From positions 4,301,312 through 4,365,311 of the forward strand of contig JACTAT010000059.1 of the NCBI GenBank assembly GCA_014526335.1: a stretch of DNA of 64,000 nt, given 5' to 3'. The notes below the pieces were generated by a model, which had not been told where the DNA came from, searched no databases, and saw only the letters and a program-made list of their open reading frames with translations. This document shows positions 13,101 to 24,890 of this stretch, in pieces. Position 1 is the first letter of the stretch. Every line of letters begins with the position of its first letter. This stretch comes from Chrysaora quinquecirrha (Eukaryota > Cnidaria > Scyphozoa > Semaeostomeae > Pelagiidae). The translations under genes were made by a program, and so were the position numbers.

Positions 13101-14230
13101 AACTTTGCAAGATTGGAAACGTTGGATACTAATGCTTTGCATATAAACATAACTATTGCACTGAAGGTAGTTGCTTGTAAGGATAAATGAGGATTATTGC
13201 TGGGATTGGGGTGACAACGTGCTTTAGTATTCCTCAGCTTCTGATTCGTCAAATTATATTGGGCTTTAACTCCGTTTTAAGCCTTAATATTAATAGCCTG
13301 CCGCCAGATTCAAAACATGCGTCAGGTCAAGGGTATTGGTCAGGGGTATCCACTGCACATTTCTTATCAACTCACTTAAATTACTCAAACCGTTCTTACA
13401 TTTTTGGCCAATGCCCCAACAAAATACACCATTATGAAAATCCACCAGCATTTTGGTACTGTTTGCCATGCCGTCACAATATTTGAGGATGTTTGGGGTT
13501 TCTGACGTCATCTACGAATGTTTCTATTGGTCGCTATTTTGTATCAACACAGGTTGGTGAAATAGAGCGAATCGTACACGTCAATTTTGCTTATATTGTC
13601 GAAAACTTTGGCCAACAGTTTTTCGTGAACCAACTGTTTTTCGTTAGGTTAGGCCAACATCTATCGTAAACCGTGCCAACATGTTGGTCGATAGCTATTG
13701 TTGATGTAGTTTGCCGACAAGTCGGCACGATTTTCGCCCGCCTTTATCGCAGGAAGCCAGTTTCCATAAGATCAGAATAATCGTATGGCTGGCGATTGCT
13801 CCTGACATTAGCAGGTAATCGCATGCGATCTGTTTCATTAAGGATGATTGCAGTTCGATCGCAGGAATCGCATAGTTATCGGGGTTATTGCTCGACCAAG
13901 TGAGAGATACGACAATCGCAAAATCATGTATGCAAAGTAGAAACTGATTCAATCCTCGCGATTCCAGTAGCTGAGCTGCAATCATTTTCCATTAACCATT
14001 ACGGTCCTGGATCGTCATCGAGTACAGTCGTGCGATAATCGCTCGATTGTTATGAAATCAGTGTTTTACAAGGTTGCTTACTGTACGGGATGGTCGAATA
14101 CAATCGATTGATCATAGCAAAATTATTACCATGTTATGGAACCAAGATTTAACGCATGGTACTCACATGTGACGTTCTGAAACATAAGACAAAACAGCAA
14201 CAGTAACACCAAGATGCCTCGGGCGTCCAT
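7116..14230 (-). CDS. Neuronal acetylcholine receptor alpha-like subunit (complete, 7 exons, 463 aa)
   Basis: Exons: 14167-14230, 12952-13082, 11893-11937, 11048-11157, 9392-9654, 8079-8558, 7116-7414. All phases agree and the sum is 1392 nt. Order of domains: signal peptide (1-21); ligand-binding domain with RLIEKIFHKYN, a WIWKPDLRLYN segment (loop A) and the 13-residue Cys-loop C153-C167 (CKMDVTYFPFDDQYC); adjacent cysteines C217-C218 in YPCCPEPYPEL, the mark of alpha subunits; M1 about 236-257; M2 about 266-285 with Glu265 at the -1' position, as in cation channels; M3 about 300-322; M4 about 438-457 close to the C terminus. The M3-M4 loop is short to moderate. The 45-nt and 110-nt third and fourth coding exons match nicotinic receptor gene structure. 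The 45-nt exon ends at a GC donor. It should form a pentameric ligand-gated channel in the plasma membrane; the ligand is inferred. Confidence 0.93.
7508..7655. repeat. Small MITE with GAGGGGCAATTCACTC termini
   Basis: Left TTGAGGGGCAATTCACTC and right GAGTAAATTGCCCCTCG are inverted. Flanks CCACTGCATT and GCACTGCATC look like a diverged 9-10 bp duplication. The termini match the 1665-bp element at 19265. Confidence 0.7.
8588..8960. repeat. Diverged family B element in receptor intron 5
   Basis: TTTTTTTTGTAAGCAACCGCTTATAAGCAACC at the left, with more AAGCAAC words towards the right. It is probably a relative of the AATAAGCAAC family rather than an exact copy. Confidence 0.45.
9698..10119. repeat. 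Foldback element of GTACAGTGGAGGATAT units in receptor intron 4
   Basis: Ends CCCCGGGTAATGTATGTG and CACATACATTACCCGGGG are exact inverted repeats. Inside, an array of GGATAT(CATC)AGTACAGTGGAGG units runs one way to about 9990 and the other way from about 10000. The flanks share TTTATC. Confidence 0.85.
10130..11040. other. Receptor intron 4, remainder
   Basis: Contains a stretch at 10820-10930 related to the GAGCGTCCAGCAATTCAACTC part of the 40427 element; no exon was seen. The 65-aa and 63-aa frames here lack family features. Confidence 0.35.
11887..11937 (-). other. 45-nt coding exon with GC splice donor (nAChR-like gene)
   Basis: The exon 11893-11937 encodes DERNQIITTNVWIRQ, the conserved nicotinic receptor segment, in phase 0 on both sides. 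It follows a CGCAG acceptor. The intron begins GCAAGT (positions 11892 down to 11887), directly after exon bases CAG. This is the consensus for GC-AG introns, AG|GCAAGT. A GT donor (GTAAAT) lies 14 nt further on but would insert unconserved residues and break the 45-nt exon length. Confidence 0.85.
12087..12330. repeat. MITE family B copy in receptor intron 2
   Basis: Left GCACTTTTTTTTTTTAATAAGC and right AGTTGCTTATTGACAAAAAAAAAGTGTA. Very close to 2878-3128 in its middle part. Confidence 0.8.
13390..13745. repeat. MITE family E copy, right part in receptor intron 1
   Basis: Shares GGTACTGTTTGCCATGCCGTCAC and CTGACGTCATCTACGAATG with 63176-63745 and ends GCACGATTTTCGCCCGCCT followed by TTA. 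The left terminus is not clear. Confidence 0.6.
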
Positions 14231-16165
14231 GGTATAGTCAAAATTTCTACCTCGAATGCTAGAAAATTCGAGCGTATCAAACAGATTGCAGAAACATTGG
14301 CTGGAAATCCAGCGAAAAACTCTCCTCTCTCCGATAGGCTTTTCTTCAGCTAAGCGACCGCTAGTCGATAAAAGCACTTTAGCATACAAGAGCTTCAAAC
14401 AATCAAGCTATCTATCGAGCACCAAAACATAAGAAGCTTGAAAAGAAAAGACAAAGAATATCGACGCAAAATTAATCAAGATCCACATGTTTTGATTAAA
14501 AAATAAAATAAATTTTCTCCTATGATGAATTATTGATACCTTTTTTATGAAAAGAAGAAAATCTCGTCTTAACTCATGCTGATTTTAAATTGTACAACTG
14601 AGATGAAAAAATACTGCAGTTAATTAAGAAATCGAGAGAAATTGCATCGGTTAATACCAGTTTTGTCCAATTACATAGCCACAGGATTCTTAGATCGTTA
14701 ATTCAATACACTAATTTGGTGAACGAGTAAACTAAATTATTTGTTAAGGTTTACCCCGGATTACCTTGCGAACTGCAGTTGACTCTCAGTATAACGGACC
14801 ATTGTCCTCGGGGGATTCTACCATTGCGGCCTAATAGGGAGGTCCAGTCAGTTTTGTGGGTCATTCAAAATAACCACCAAATGAATGAATATAAAGAATG
14901 AATGATCCTCTTACGAATGGAAATAAAGAAAACTGCAACCTTGGTGTTTTTTTGTAACTTCTAACTTACTGATTTTTGAGCCGACATTGCAGCTTTTGCG
15001 CATTCGAATGTTATCAACCGTTCACAAACCTTTTATTACTCGATTCAATGCTGTTATCGCTGACTGTGGACCCCTTTTCAGGCCTAAACGGGAATACTCC
15101 CCAAAAAGGTCCCTGCTACAAAAAACTTTCCCATACTGTAACGAAAAATATCTCTGATTCCCTTTTCTGAGTTCATTATAGCAGATTTTACTGCATACGG
15201 AAATTTGTCACTAATAGAGTGCTGTATACACTTAAGTTAATGCTTTGACATTGTAACTTTGTGACAAGATTCAGATAAGAATGATTTTTGATATTAAAAT
15301 AGGAAATACATCAATCTTTCTGTTTATTTGATAAGAAATGCCCCAAAAAATGTAACATAAATACTAAATACAATTATGTAGTTACTAAGATAAATACTAG
15401 AAGGAAATTAGGAAGTTAATGAAAATGAGTAAACTTAAGGGGCATCGAAGGGCAGCAGAACCGAGATTAGACTGGTATAATGTAGAGTAATTATCAACAA
15501 CGAAGTATCGGCCTTGCACTTTTTTATTTAATAAGCAACAAGCAACAAAGGCTGAGATTTTGTTCAATTTTATGGTCGAGATAGCTTTCTTTATACTTTT
15601 AAAAGAGCAAAAAAAGTTTTTTAGGGGAAAACAGGCTTTATAAATGCATTCACTTTTCATTAATCCACGACCTTATGTGTACCCCTAGCACAAACCTGGG
15701 AATAAACGGGTACTGCTGGAAAAAACTCTTTTAATGTTCGTTGATTACCATAGGACATGGACATACAAGAAATTAGGTTTTTTATCCGTTGCTTGGAGGT
15801 TAAGCATTAAAGGTCTAGGACTGACATTGCTTCCTTTTGATAACGAAAATAAAGTAGTGTACGACCATACAGCTGGGGTCGACAACGTGAAACATGGAAA
15901 AGAACAGTCGATAGTGGTCCGGGACCGTGATGGGTGGAGGCATCGTGCAGCTGAATGTGCATCACTGCACGGGAAGGACTAACTCTAAGTAAGTAATGAT
16001 GGTACTGACCATATGTCTGAGATTAAATGAGCAATGCTTCTATAGCACTTCCTCAAGGGTGCCAGATTTTAGTCCAGTAACAACTATCATAAGATACGTG
16101 TCACGCTTTCCCAATAGATCTGTTGCCCTTTGATGCCTGGAAATTAAGAGACTAAATCATGTTAC
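14231..16165. other. Intergenic between receptor and transporter genes
   Basis: Should hold the receptor promoter (near 14231) and the transporter 3' untranslated region (near 16165). A family B fragment lies at about 15519-15620. The 82-aa frame at 15734 has no recognisable domain. Confidence 0.4.
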
Positions 16166-19100
16166 TTAGTTCTTATTCTTCATATAAGTACCTTGCATAA
16201 CTTTAATCAAATTTTTGACTTCAACAAAGCAGTTTCCAGCTGCGGCAACCAGTGCCAGAAATACAATGAACGCCAGAAACAACTTAGTCCACAATTTCAC
16301 TCTGCTTTCGATTGATACATAAAACCAGATTGGAAATATAACACACATCATTGTATTCAAAGTGCCACCAAGAAGAGACAACGCTGGTCCAAAGTTGGTC
16401 ACAAGAATTGAAACTGCCATTATAAGCACCATACTCACAGAACGTATCAAACATCTTTGCCAGCAAAATTCTAAAAAAGTAAATTATAACATACATACAG
16501 TGGAATCCCGCTATAACGAACTCTGTAGGGACCGAAAAAATAGTTCGTAATAGCGAGTGTTCGTTATACAGAGAAGAGGAAATTTCCACCCGAAATGGGT
16601 CTTGTTGTTGAAATGTAGTTGAAACTTGTGAGCTCTAAAGTTGTTCTCAATCTTATAACAGTAGGCTTCTGTACCCTTCAAACCCCCTCTTTTTGATCAA
16701 GTGTAACGAGTATCTCTCTCAATGAGCACTCATGAAGAGCACCCTTTCAGTTACGAGACAGGGCACTCGTTGGAAATTATGTTCAGAAGACCAATTTTTT
16801 GTGAAATACTGCAGGAGTATATACAGTATCCATATGCAAGTAATTGCTTGTTGGCCCTTGCTTATTATAATTTATGGAAGCATGTGTACATTACGCATCC
16901 TTTATGCATTTAAGTTATGCATTTACAACAAAATGGGTAAGACGATGCGTAAGTGTTGAGTTAAGATTATGTCGAAGATGCTGCATGAGATTAAAGTACT
17001 ACGTTTCAAAGTCTGTTATGAGTATATTGTAAAGTTACTGTTTTCTTATTCAACCAAGTGAAGTGTCTGGAAGAATTTCACTGAATAATATTTGAAGCTG
17101 TTAGGGAGCACCTTCTTGGTAAGGTCTGTTTCATATGTTGTGCCATGCTCTACCAGGTAAATTTTGATTTATTGCTGGTGGTTTGGCACAGTGCAACTCG
17201 TTGAAACCAATTTCACACTCGATTCCACTGGTTGTATCATCTGGCAAAAATATCTTTCTCCAGGCTGACCCAGAACGACGTATGAATGAAAGCAAGAGCA
17301 GTTCCGCGTCATCTCATTCTTCCAACTTCAAAATTGCGATAAACAGCGGAAACTTTTTAGGGCATACTGCCTGGAGTATGCCTGAAAATGTTTCTGCTGT
17401 TAAACACAATTTTGAAGTTTTGTACAACTCAAAGACTGTTCTTCCAACTATGTAAAGAATAAGTGTTAATATGTTTTGTCACTTGCAGATAAAAACTCCA
17501 CTCTCAAAATATCAACTTATGCCAACAAATTAGGGGATAAAATGGTCCCCTATACCCCCTTTAGTAATAAGCCTATAATAACTGTATTCAAGCGTAATAA
17601 CAGAAAATATGAACCTGAAGCTGTCAGTACAAACCAAGCTTGCATTCTTAATCTAAAAATTTCGAACATTTGACGTTATGAGCGGGCATTACTCGATGAT
17701 AATGCCCTATCATTACCTCATATTTCAATTTTTTCAGCCAATCAGATTGCATAACAGAGTTGCATTGCAGCCCTCAACAGAGGGTAATAATATGCTATAA
17801 TTACCTGTATAAAACTAGTACTTACCAGTTGGTATACCAAGGTAGCCCTCAAATTGTTGATGAACAGGGTTGATATTCAGAACATACGCAGAGAGCACAT
17901 GACCAGCAATCAATACTTGGGCAATCGTTACCATGACACGATAGGCACTATTTTGATGATATATGGGCAAGTTGACAAATGTGGTCAGCAGGTCTTCACC
18001 AATCAGATTTCCAAGCACAATGTAGGAAACCAATGTGATAGTGATGTAGACAGTGGCTACAACACCAAATCCAGAAGCAACAACTTTTGTAAACTTGACT
18101 GGGTGTTTCATGTCACTTTGAACAGTAGGGAATATGCCAATACCAGAGAAACCAAACAGAAAAGTGCCAAAAGATGCAAACAGGTTTTCAGCTGTGGTCT
18201 TTTGATAAACTGGTGTGACAGCATGGCCAAAATGAATAATACCAAGACATGTCAGCATGAGAACAGCAGAGGTCATGCTTGTTAAGGTTGCCAACAAGGC
18301 AATACCCCAGAATTCTTTAGGTGAGCCAAGCAGGGTAAATGGTAACAGTAGACTACCTGTGATTGTGAACCATACACGAAGCTGATTTTTGTATGAGGCA
18401 TGGACAATCTTAACAGGAACAAGCTTGGAAAATATTTCACCAGCAAGGAGCAAGAAGACAATGCATGACATAACAAGACCAACATTCATGACAACAGTGA
18501 CAAGCATACGAGCTTTCCTGCCAACTGCATTTTCAGCTAAAAGCGGATAAGGATCTCTTGTAACTTCACCTTCTTCTTTTCCACCTACAACCTTCATGTT
18601 AACAGATTTTGCCAGTAAAATGCCACAAAATGCAGTTACTATTGCAACCAATACCAAGATTGGAACACTAAACCAGCTAGCTAATCTTGCAGCATATGGC
18701 AATGCAACAATGCCAGCTCCAAGGATATTGCCAACAACAAAGAACATTGCATTAGAGCAAGACAACCCAGAAGCTTCATGCTCATTTTCTTCAATTTCAA
18801 ATTCTTCTCTGCCATGTTCACCTTGTTCACCTGAAAGGAATAAAGCAAGTTACGTCACAAACATTTTAAGGCCCAAAGATATCATTAAACAAATTCCTGT
18901 AATAATTTCCATAAACCATAACCATTTTTTGGAATAAGCAAGTGGACTTTTGGTCCAGCACTCAAAGTTGCTTAATTAAGTTATCTGGCCTTTCGGCCCT
19001 CGCAGAATAACTGGGTAGCCCCCTAAAAACTCTTTTTGGCTCCTTCCATGCTGGTCTATGTAATTAACAAGTTTGCAAATATGTATTTTATAAAGAAAGC

Positions 19101-21575
19101 AATTCAACAAAAAATTTGAACAAAATCTCAGCCCAGAGTTGCTTATTGACCAGTTGCTTATAAAAAAGTTTATTATGTAGGGGAAGACAGCTTCCCCATA
19201 CACTGGTAAAGAGCATGGGTACCCGGTTGTTGGCACACGGTCTTTGTCTGATGTGACTTACACCGAGGGGCAAATCACTTCGAAAAAAGTGTACGAGACT
19301 TTCGGACTTTCAAAAGTCCGGAGATTTTCTTGTGGGACTTTTGGGACTTTTCATGATTTTTGTCGGACTTTTCGGACTTTCAAGTAGGCATTTTTGGATT
19401 GTTTTTCATGCCCTAAACAAATACAAAAAGGCACAAATGTCTCCTGGAGAGGAGTCCCAAGTTTTCAATGCATAGATAAGCTTGAAAAATAATAATTTGG
19501 CTAAATATCTAATGTCAAGTGTTAGCTTTGTCTGCCAACGAGGAAGACTTTTATTTACCCTATCTGGACCCTGCTTCATTGAGCATCGTCAGAGCGGAAA
19601 ATGGGGGGGGGGCAGGGAAATAGCCCCCTCTTTCATCTGGTAAGTGCGAGGAAAAGTAAAATTTGGCCAAAATATTATTGTACTCATATTGTTTGGAACT
19701 GAAGGTCTGTTGTTATCAAATGTATTATGACGTCATGATGACGTAATAATCATTTTTTCACTTTTGCCATGTGTGCCTTTCGCTTGAAATGTTTGACTGA
19801 TAATCACAACTAAACCAGCTGAAAGCCCTTTTTGACTGGATTAATCACATTTAAAACACATTTACTATATTTGTTAAGAATTTTCTATTTTAGCGCAGAC
19901 CATATGCGCATGCGAAGTAGACAATTGTCATTATTTTTGCTCACATGGGTTATTTGCAGTAGTACCTGATCGCATATAACTAAGTATAACTAAGTCAACA
20001 TTATACTGATAGTTGCAAAAGAAAAGTTTAAATTAACAACTCCAGAGGGTCAGAAATGAAAAAGTATGCTTATATGTATCAGTATGGTATCAGCAAAATT
20101 CTAAAAATATAATCCAAATGCATTTGGCAAAAACAGGATCCATTTTCTGGTGTCATCTGATATGGGTTTAGTATTGCAAAAGCTTCGTAAAGATATACAG
20201 TATTTTTTATCAAAGAAGTTAGACCGAATTTTGTTAGTTGAATAGTGACAATTTTCAACATGGTTGCTATGGTAACGTCAGTAGTAACCTTGTGAACTAC
20301 CATATCGCAAGTTCCGCGGATAATTTTTAGGAAAAGTCATACAACATTCATCCACCTTCGTTCCAGAGTCCAGAAAAGTGTTCAACCTTCCTCCAGACAA
20401 AAATACCCCTAGCTGGAAACCTTCCTCACTTAACAATGAAAAATAGGCGTGTTTTGGGTGTGGCAAAATATTTTCTATTATTCTAATGGACCTTCCTCCG
20501 GTCAATGACCGTGTGACCGTAACTTTTTCCTGACTCTGCTTCGTTCATGCCTTTTGAGTAGTGTAAGGAAATGTACGGTAGATGTGGGCAATTTTTTGCA
20601 GAAAGGCGATGAATCGTCGATTGTTGCGCATTAGTGTTCCAGGGGGAAGTAATCTGAGGTGAAGATTTCTATTCAAAGGGATCTGGAGCACAGACTACAG
20701 TGTTTAGGCAGTCGAGGTGGAAAAACTGCGACTTTTGACATGGTCTGTGAGAGATTTTTATGGATTGTCTCCGATTTTCTAGAATTGCCAAAGAGTTTTC
20801 TAGGACTTTTTTGAAATCCTCCCGGACTTTTTGGACTTTCCATGGACTTATGAAATTTCCGCGGACTTTTCGGACTTTCTACGGACTTTTTGCGAAAGTG
20901 TACGAGACTTTTGAAGTGATTTGCCCCTCGACTTACACCGATTTGCACAAGTTGTTACTGCTCCCAACAGAGACAGATCTACCTTCCTAGGGGGTTCGAC
21001 CCACTCAGGCACTCAAACAAGATGGGTAAAACGGATTCAGAAACAATGGGCCCATTCTTTGTCCGGATTTTCAATTTGAGTAGGTACCTCACTTATTCTA
21101 TTTTTTTTTCAGAAGAAACTATCAATAAATAGGACATTATTATCTTATTTTGTTGTTATAATGAATATATTTCCATGTGGTCATTATTGTTTTTGCCTTG
21201 CAAGGCCTATATCAAGACTTCGCAACGATTCCTCTCTCAATCTCAAACTCAATCGTCATTGAAAATACTTCCTGTCCTAAAGAAGGAAAACATTGAGTTG
21301 AAGGACTGGAAGCATAACTTAGGCCTATAAAAATAATAAACTCCGATCCGATATAGGTTGGATAGATAGACTATAATATTCAAATCACACATATTACAGC
21401 GTAGAAAATAGGCAAAATACGACATATTTTTTATTAATGTATCCAAAATATTTTGCACTACGAAAAAATGAAATTCGCGAGCGCTCCGCTGCGGGAAACT
21501 TGTACATAACATGAGCAACCACGTACCTGCAAGTAACTTTTCAGACTCTGGATAATCTAATTCCGTTTGCGACAT
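16166..21575 (-). CDS. Amino-acid transporter, Aa_trans (SLC32/36/38) superfamily (complete, 3 coding exons, 452 aa)
   Basis: Exons: 21527-21575 (MSQTELDYPESEKLLA, phase 1 at GTACGT), 17826-18830 (phase 1 to phase 1), 16166-16470 (to a TAA stop). The total of 1359 nt is in frame. An acidic N-terminal tail (about 1-40) precedes TM1, which carries the family glycine motif NILGAGIVALPYA (about 51-63). At least ten hydrophobic segments follow, including the stretch FGTFLFGFSGIGIFPTVQSD in the middle. The C-terminal part resumes after the second intron at FCWQRCLIRSVS and ends in a short basic tail. It should carry amino acids across the plasma or an organelle membrane. Which subfamily (SLC36 proton-coupled or SLC38 sodium-coupled) cannot be decided by eye. 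The link to the 49-nt first exon rests on matching phase, an ATG and a good donor; the 2.7-kb first intron is full of transposons. Confidence 0.85.
16497..16575. mobile_element. Fragment with pogo/Tigger-like terminus (TACAGTGGAATCCCGC)
   Basis: Reads TACAGTGGAATCCCGCTATAACGAAC followed by the inverted AGTTCGTAATAGCGAGTGTTCG. It begins with TA-CAGT like mariner/pogo elements and lies in transporter intron 2, 27 bp from exon 3. Confidence 0.5.
17183..17673 (+). other. Two short unrecognised ORFs inside transporter intron 2
   Basis: Frames at 17183-17455 (90 aa, includes SSGKNIFLQADPERRMNESK) and 17476-17673 (65 aa) lie antisense within intron 2 of the Aa_trans gene. They show no known domain, splice context or repeat copy elsewhere in the window. 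They may be remnants of an inserted gene or chance frames. Confidence 0.15.
18928..19172. repeat. MITE family B copy in transporter intron 1
   Basis: TTTTTTGGAATAAGCAAGTGGAC at the left, GAGTTGCTTATTGACCAGTTGC at the right, with the shared middle GCAGAATAACTGGGTAGCCCC. Confidence 0.75.
19265..20929. mobile_element. 1665-bp Mutator-like non-autonomous element with 10-bp TSD
   Basis: Termini GAGGGGCAAATCACTTC and GAAGTGATTTGCCCCTC are exact inverted repeats. The target duplication GACTTACACC is present at 19255-19264 and 20930-20939. Subterminal parts on both sides are rich in GGACTTT and, inverted, AAAGTCC words. No transposase frame is visible inside. It lies in intron 1 of the transporter. 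Confidence 0.9.
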
Positions 21576-21761
21576 GATTTCTGAGGCAGCAAAAAGTCTC
21601 CAAAACGAATTCTTTTATTCAACTTTGTCAAGGTTTCTGATCAACTGGCGAGAAGCCATTACAAATTCATCTTTTCCCGAATGAAACCACGACGAGGTGA
21701 TTAATTTGTAGTTGAATGAACAGTCAAAAAGTTAGAATGAAAGTTGGTCGCTTAGTTCAAA

Positions 21762-21980
21762 TTACCATAACATAACATTTGCTGAGAATTTCGATGTAAA
21801 ATACAGCTGTTTACAGGTAAAATAGACGATCCGATCCATCATCAAATTTCGCGAAAATTCATACAGCAGAAACAGAAACAAAACAATCGAGGAGATGAAG
21901 ACAAGACAATGACGAATTACGAATGTCTCAAAGGAACTGGTAACCAAAGTTACCCATGCACATAAATCACTTCCTGACAT
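21762..21980 (-). CDS. Unrecognised small ORF with one membrane segment
   Basis: A 72-aa frame starts MSGSDLCAWVTLVTSSFETF and has one strong hydrophobic stretch (CLVFISSIVLFLFLLYEF). It lies on the same strand as the transporter, just 187 bp upstream of that gene's first ATG. It vaguely recalls the N terminus of ABCC transporters, but no further exons were found and there is no room for a gene before 21575. It may be a stray or remnant exon. Confidence 0.2.
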   Translation of the reverse strand: MSGSDLCAWVTLVTSSFETFVIRHCLVFISSIVLFLFLLYEFSRNLMMDRIVYFTCKQLYFTSKFSANVMLW

Positions 21981-22734
21981 GATTTCATGCCCTTTTCGCG
22001 TTTTTTCTGAAAACCGCGAAATATTTTCGGCTGCAATGGCACGTCCCCGTCCAAAACTCCCAAAACTAGGGTTGGATACCCCCCGAGGCGTGGGCGCAAG
22101 GAGAAGGACAAAAAAAGGGAGCGGTGCCCTAGGATATCCATTTACACTATAAGCCTGGAGCAAATGCTTCCTGGTCGATATATCTATATACTCGCGTAGA
22201 CTATACTGCTGTAAAATCTAAAGAAAAACCCCATTTCAACCAGTCCCACTGAAAAGGCTCTTGTGCTGCCAATCCGATCTCAACATGGACATTATGGATT
22301 TTGCATAACTACCATCCTTTTCCTGTAGAAGCAAGAAATTGAAGATTTCAACAATGGATATTAATTTTTTGATCGCTCATTCATTCTACAAAGAAAAACT
22401 TAATAATCTCGTCAATAATTTATAGACTCAAAATCAAAGTATTGTGCGTTGCGTTGGTGGTCTAGGAATCAACAAACGTGGCATAAATTATTTAAGATAA
22501 AATGTTTGATTTTCTCATTAAAAATATTGCTTTCGCCCACGCTTGCGCTAAAAATGACAAGCTATCGCCTATCAGATATGGCTATCAACATTCCAACATT
22601 CCACATTCCATGTTTTAAAGATAGCCTATCAGATATGCTTCGAGTGTGAGCGATAATGTCAGGCGTGGTCGCTATTTGCGCAAGCGATGCCAACGCGCGC
22701 GAATGTGGCACTAATGATATCACGAGAAGATCAA

Positions 22735-23372
22735 TAGATCTTTTCAAATAGGCCTGGGTCGAGGCAACCATTTTCGGGAAGATGGCGAACATCTTGAGTA
22801 GGGAAATCTTAGCCTGCGTTGCAGACTCAACTGGTGTTTACTTCCGGGAGAGTTGAGTTGAATTAAACTAGAAGTTAAATTCAAGTTTCTAGTTAGTTTA
22901 ATTTTGTTGAATTACTTTGAAATTTTTATTCAACTCAACTCTTCTGGAAGTAAACACCAGTTGAGTCTGCAACGCAGGCTAGGAAATCTCCGTTTGCAAG
23001 GATCGGGATTGTGGTGCCTTTAGAAGAGATAGTGCAACAAATATTGCGTCAGATCCCACAAACAGTTGAAGACAAAGAGAAAAAAATAATTTGCGACAAT
23101 AAATGTTGAAAATATCTTCAGAAACTCAGGTGCAAGTAACTCATAAAAACGAAAATACTTATTGATACCTCTTGGAGGAGATAAGCCAAGACTTGAATTC
23201 TTTCTTTTACTGTTTCTCAAATCGAAAGTGAAATTTAAAGAACAATTTGCTGCATTAGCTCTCCTGGAGCGACGGCAATACAGGTCGTTCGGCGCGGAGA
23301 GGATTCTCTTCCTCCAGTTATCCGCCATCTTCCAGAAAATTGTTGCGTCGACACAGACCTCTTAGAAAGGTC
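22735..23372. repeat. Foldback family C copy, interrupted by a hAT-like MITE
   Basis: Left GACTTTTCAAATAGGCCTGGGT-like arm with CATTTTCGGGAAGATGGCG and right CGCCATCTTCCAGAAAATTG with GACCTCTTAGAAAGGTC. The 22810-22981 element splits its left arm. Confidence 0.55.
22810..22981. mobile_element. 172-bp hAT-like MITE with exact 8-bp TSD
   Basis: TIRs TAGCCTGCGTTGCAGACTCA and its inverse are near perfect over about 50 bp. The target duplication GGAAATCT is at 22802-22809 and 22982-22989. The middle is AT-rich. Confidence 0.92.
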
Positions 23373-23374
23373 AG

Positions 23375-24690
23375 GACGCAAACTTCAGCGCAATCTTAGC
23401 TATATGAAAGGCCACTCTGCAAATAGACAACGCCAGCAAGAATCCCTTCTCTCTTCAGCCCTCTCAGTCGTTATTTTCCCGTTCAGATGCTGTACATCCT
23501 TGAACAAGTGAAGCCCGCAAGTGAGCACGCGAACGCAGAATGGTAACATGAGTGGTAACATGATTTGCAATAGACCAGCAGTTCGCTACGTCAAATCTGG
23601 TGATTTTCTTTTGTAAAACCGATCATCATGAACACATTGCTACTACTAGGGATGCGTCTAAATTCTGAATGTACTTTGTGTCAAAAGATCTTTTTCAAGA
23701 CACTACCTATCTAACTAACCAACTGATCTAACCTCAGCCTTTGTGATTTCGTTATGTTGTGATAAAGCACGATGAAACAGTAGCAATGCAATTGCACAAT
23801 AGACCGTTTCAAAGAAGTCTGGGTCGGCACGATATTTTTCTGGAAGATGGCAGACATCCCTCTCTGCGTGCAACAACCAGGATCGCTGTCGCTTTAAGAG
23901 AGGTCTATTCCCAACATCCAACATTTTTTATTAAAAACAAATTTCCGCAAAGAACTCCCGACAACAGAAATTAAGTCCCAACATGGGTGGGGCAAAACGG
24001 TCCCAACAAACGACTCCCAACAATGTTTGAGTTGTCTAGAGAAATTTCGGGCGGAGCTGTGAGTAACAACACGACAGAAATCTATTTCATCATTATTCTC
24101 CTTTTCTTAAGATTATTATTAAATAGTCCAATAGAACAAAGTATACATATATTAAGGGTCCATATATTATCATTTTTTCAAGAAAGAGTAAAAAGATATA
24201 TTCAAGTCTAAATATATTCAATTCTTCAAACTTCAGTTTGTAGCTATAGTAAAACTTCGGTTCTAAATATGTCCCAAATAGATATTATTGTGTCAATATT
24301 AATCAGCTGATCATTTCCATTCAGGATTCAATGGTCAACATCATAAAACACAACAAAAGTAGAGTTACTATAAGTTAATAAGTCTAAGAAAAGAAAATTG
24401 AATATATACTGTATATATATATTTCTTTTTTCATTTCTATTATACAGACTATCTACGTACACACAGAGCGTCGTTGGACATAATGAAAATAAACTTTGGG
24501 TGCCGGGGTACACGGTTTTTTTATAAGACACCGTTTTTTAGAAACCTACTAGTTAGATTTCTGGCAAATTACAATAGATTCTTTTGTTCTTTTGTTTCTT
24601 AAACAATAGAAAACAATGGAAAATTTAAAAAACTTCGGTTTCTTATATAAAAAAGGGTGTAGCAGAGCAAAGTAACGGGAAAGGGATGAG
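23375..24690. other. Intergenic, little recognised
   Basis: Holds a family C fragment (about 23800-23880) and AT-rich sequence. The 71-aa and 74-aa frames here have no known features. Confidence 0.35.
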
Positions 24691-24890
24691 ATTTTTATGG
24701 TCCTCAAGAGTAGGATGGACATTCTAGAAGGAAATGTCCTTCGTTTTCTATGTTACATATACTGCAATTTTTGTAGAGGCTGTCTTCCTTGGAGGTGCCT
24801 CTACATCTCCAACTCTATTTCCAAACAGTGGTCTCCGCATCTAAATTTAGATAACAGTCGTCTTGAATCTCCGTTTTGCAATGCCAAATA
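24690..24890 (-). mobile_element. Remnant of a non-LTR retrotransposon protein C terminus
   Basis: Translating the minus strand gives SKFRCGDHCLEIELG in one frame and, after a shift, CSICNIENEGHFLLECPSY in another. This matches the usual tail of cnidarian LINE-type ORFs (Lys-Phe-Arg, then Cys-x2-Cys ... His-Phe-Leu-Leu-x-Cys-Pro). It is short and frameshifted, so it is dead. It lies downstream of MSRB1. Confidence 0.5.

Noticed and set aside
17854..18285. 143-aa plus-strand ORF
   Set aside because: Antisense shadow of transporter exon 2.
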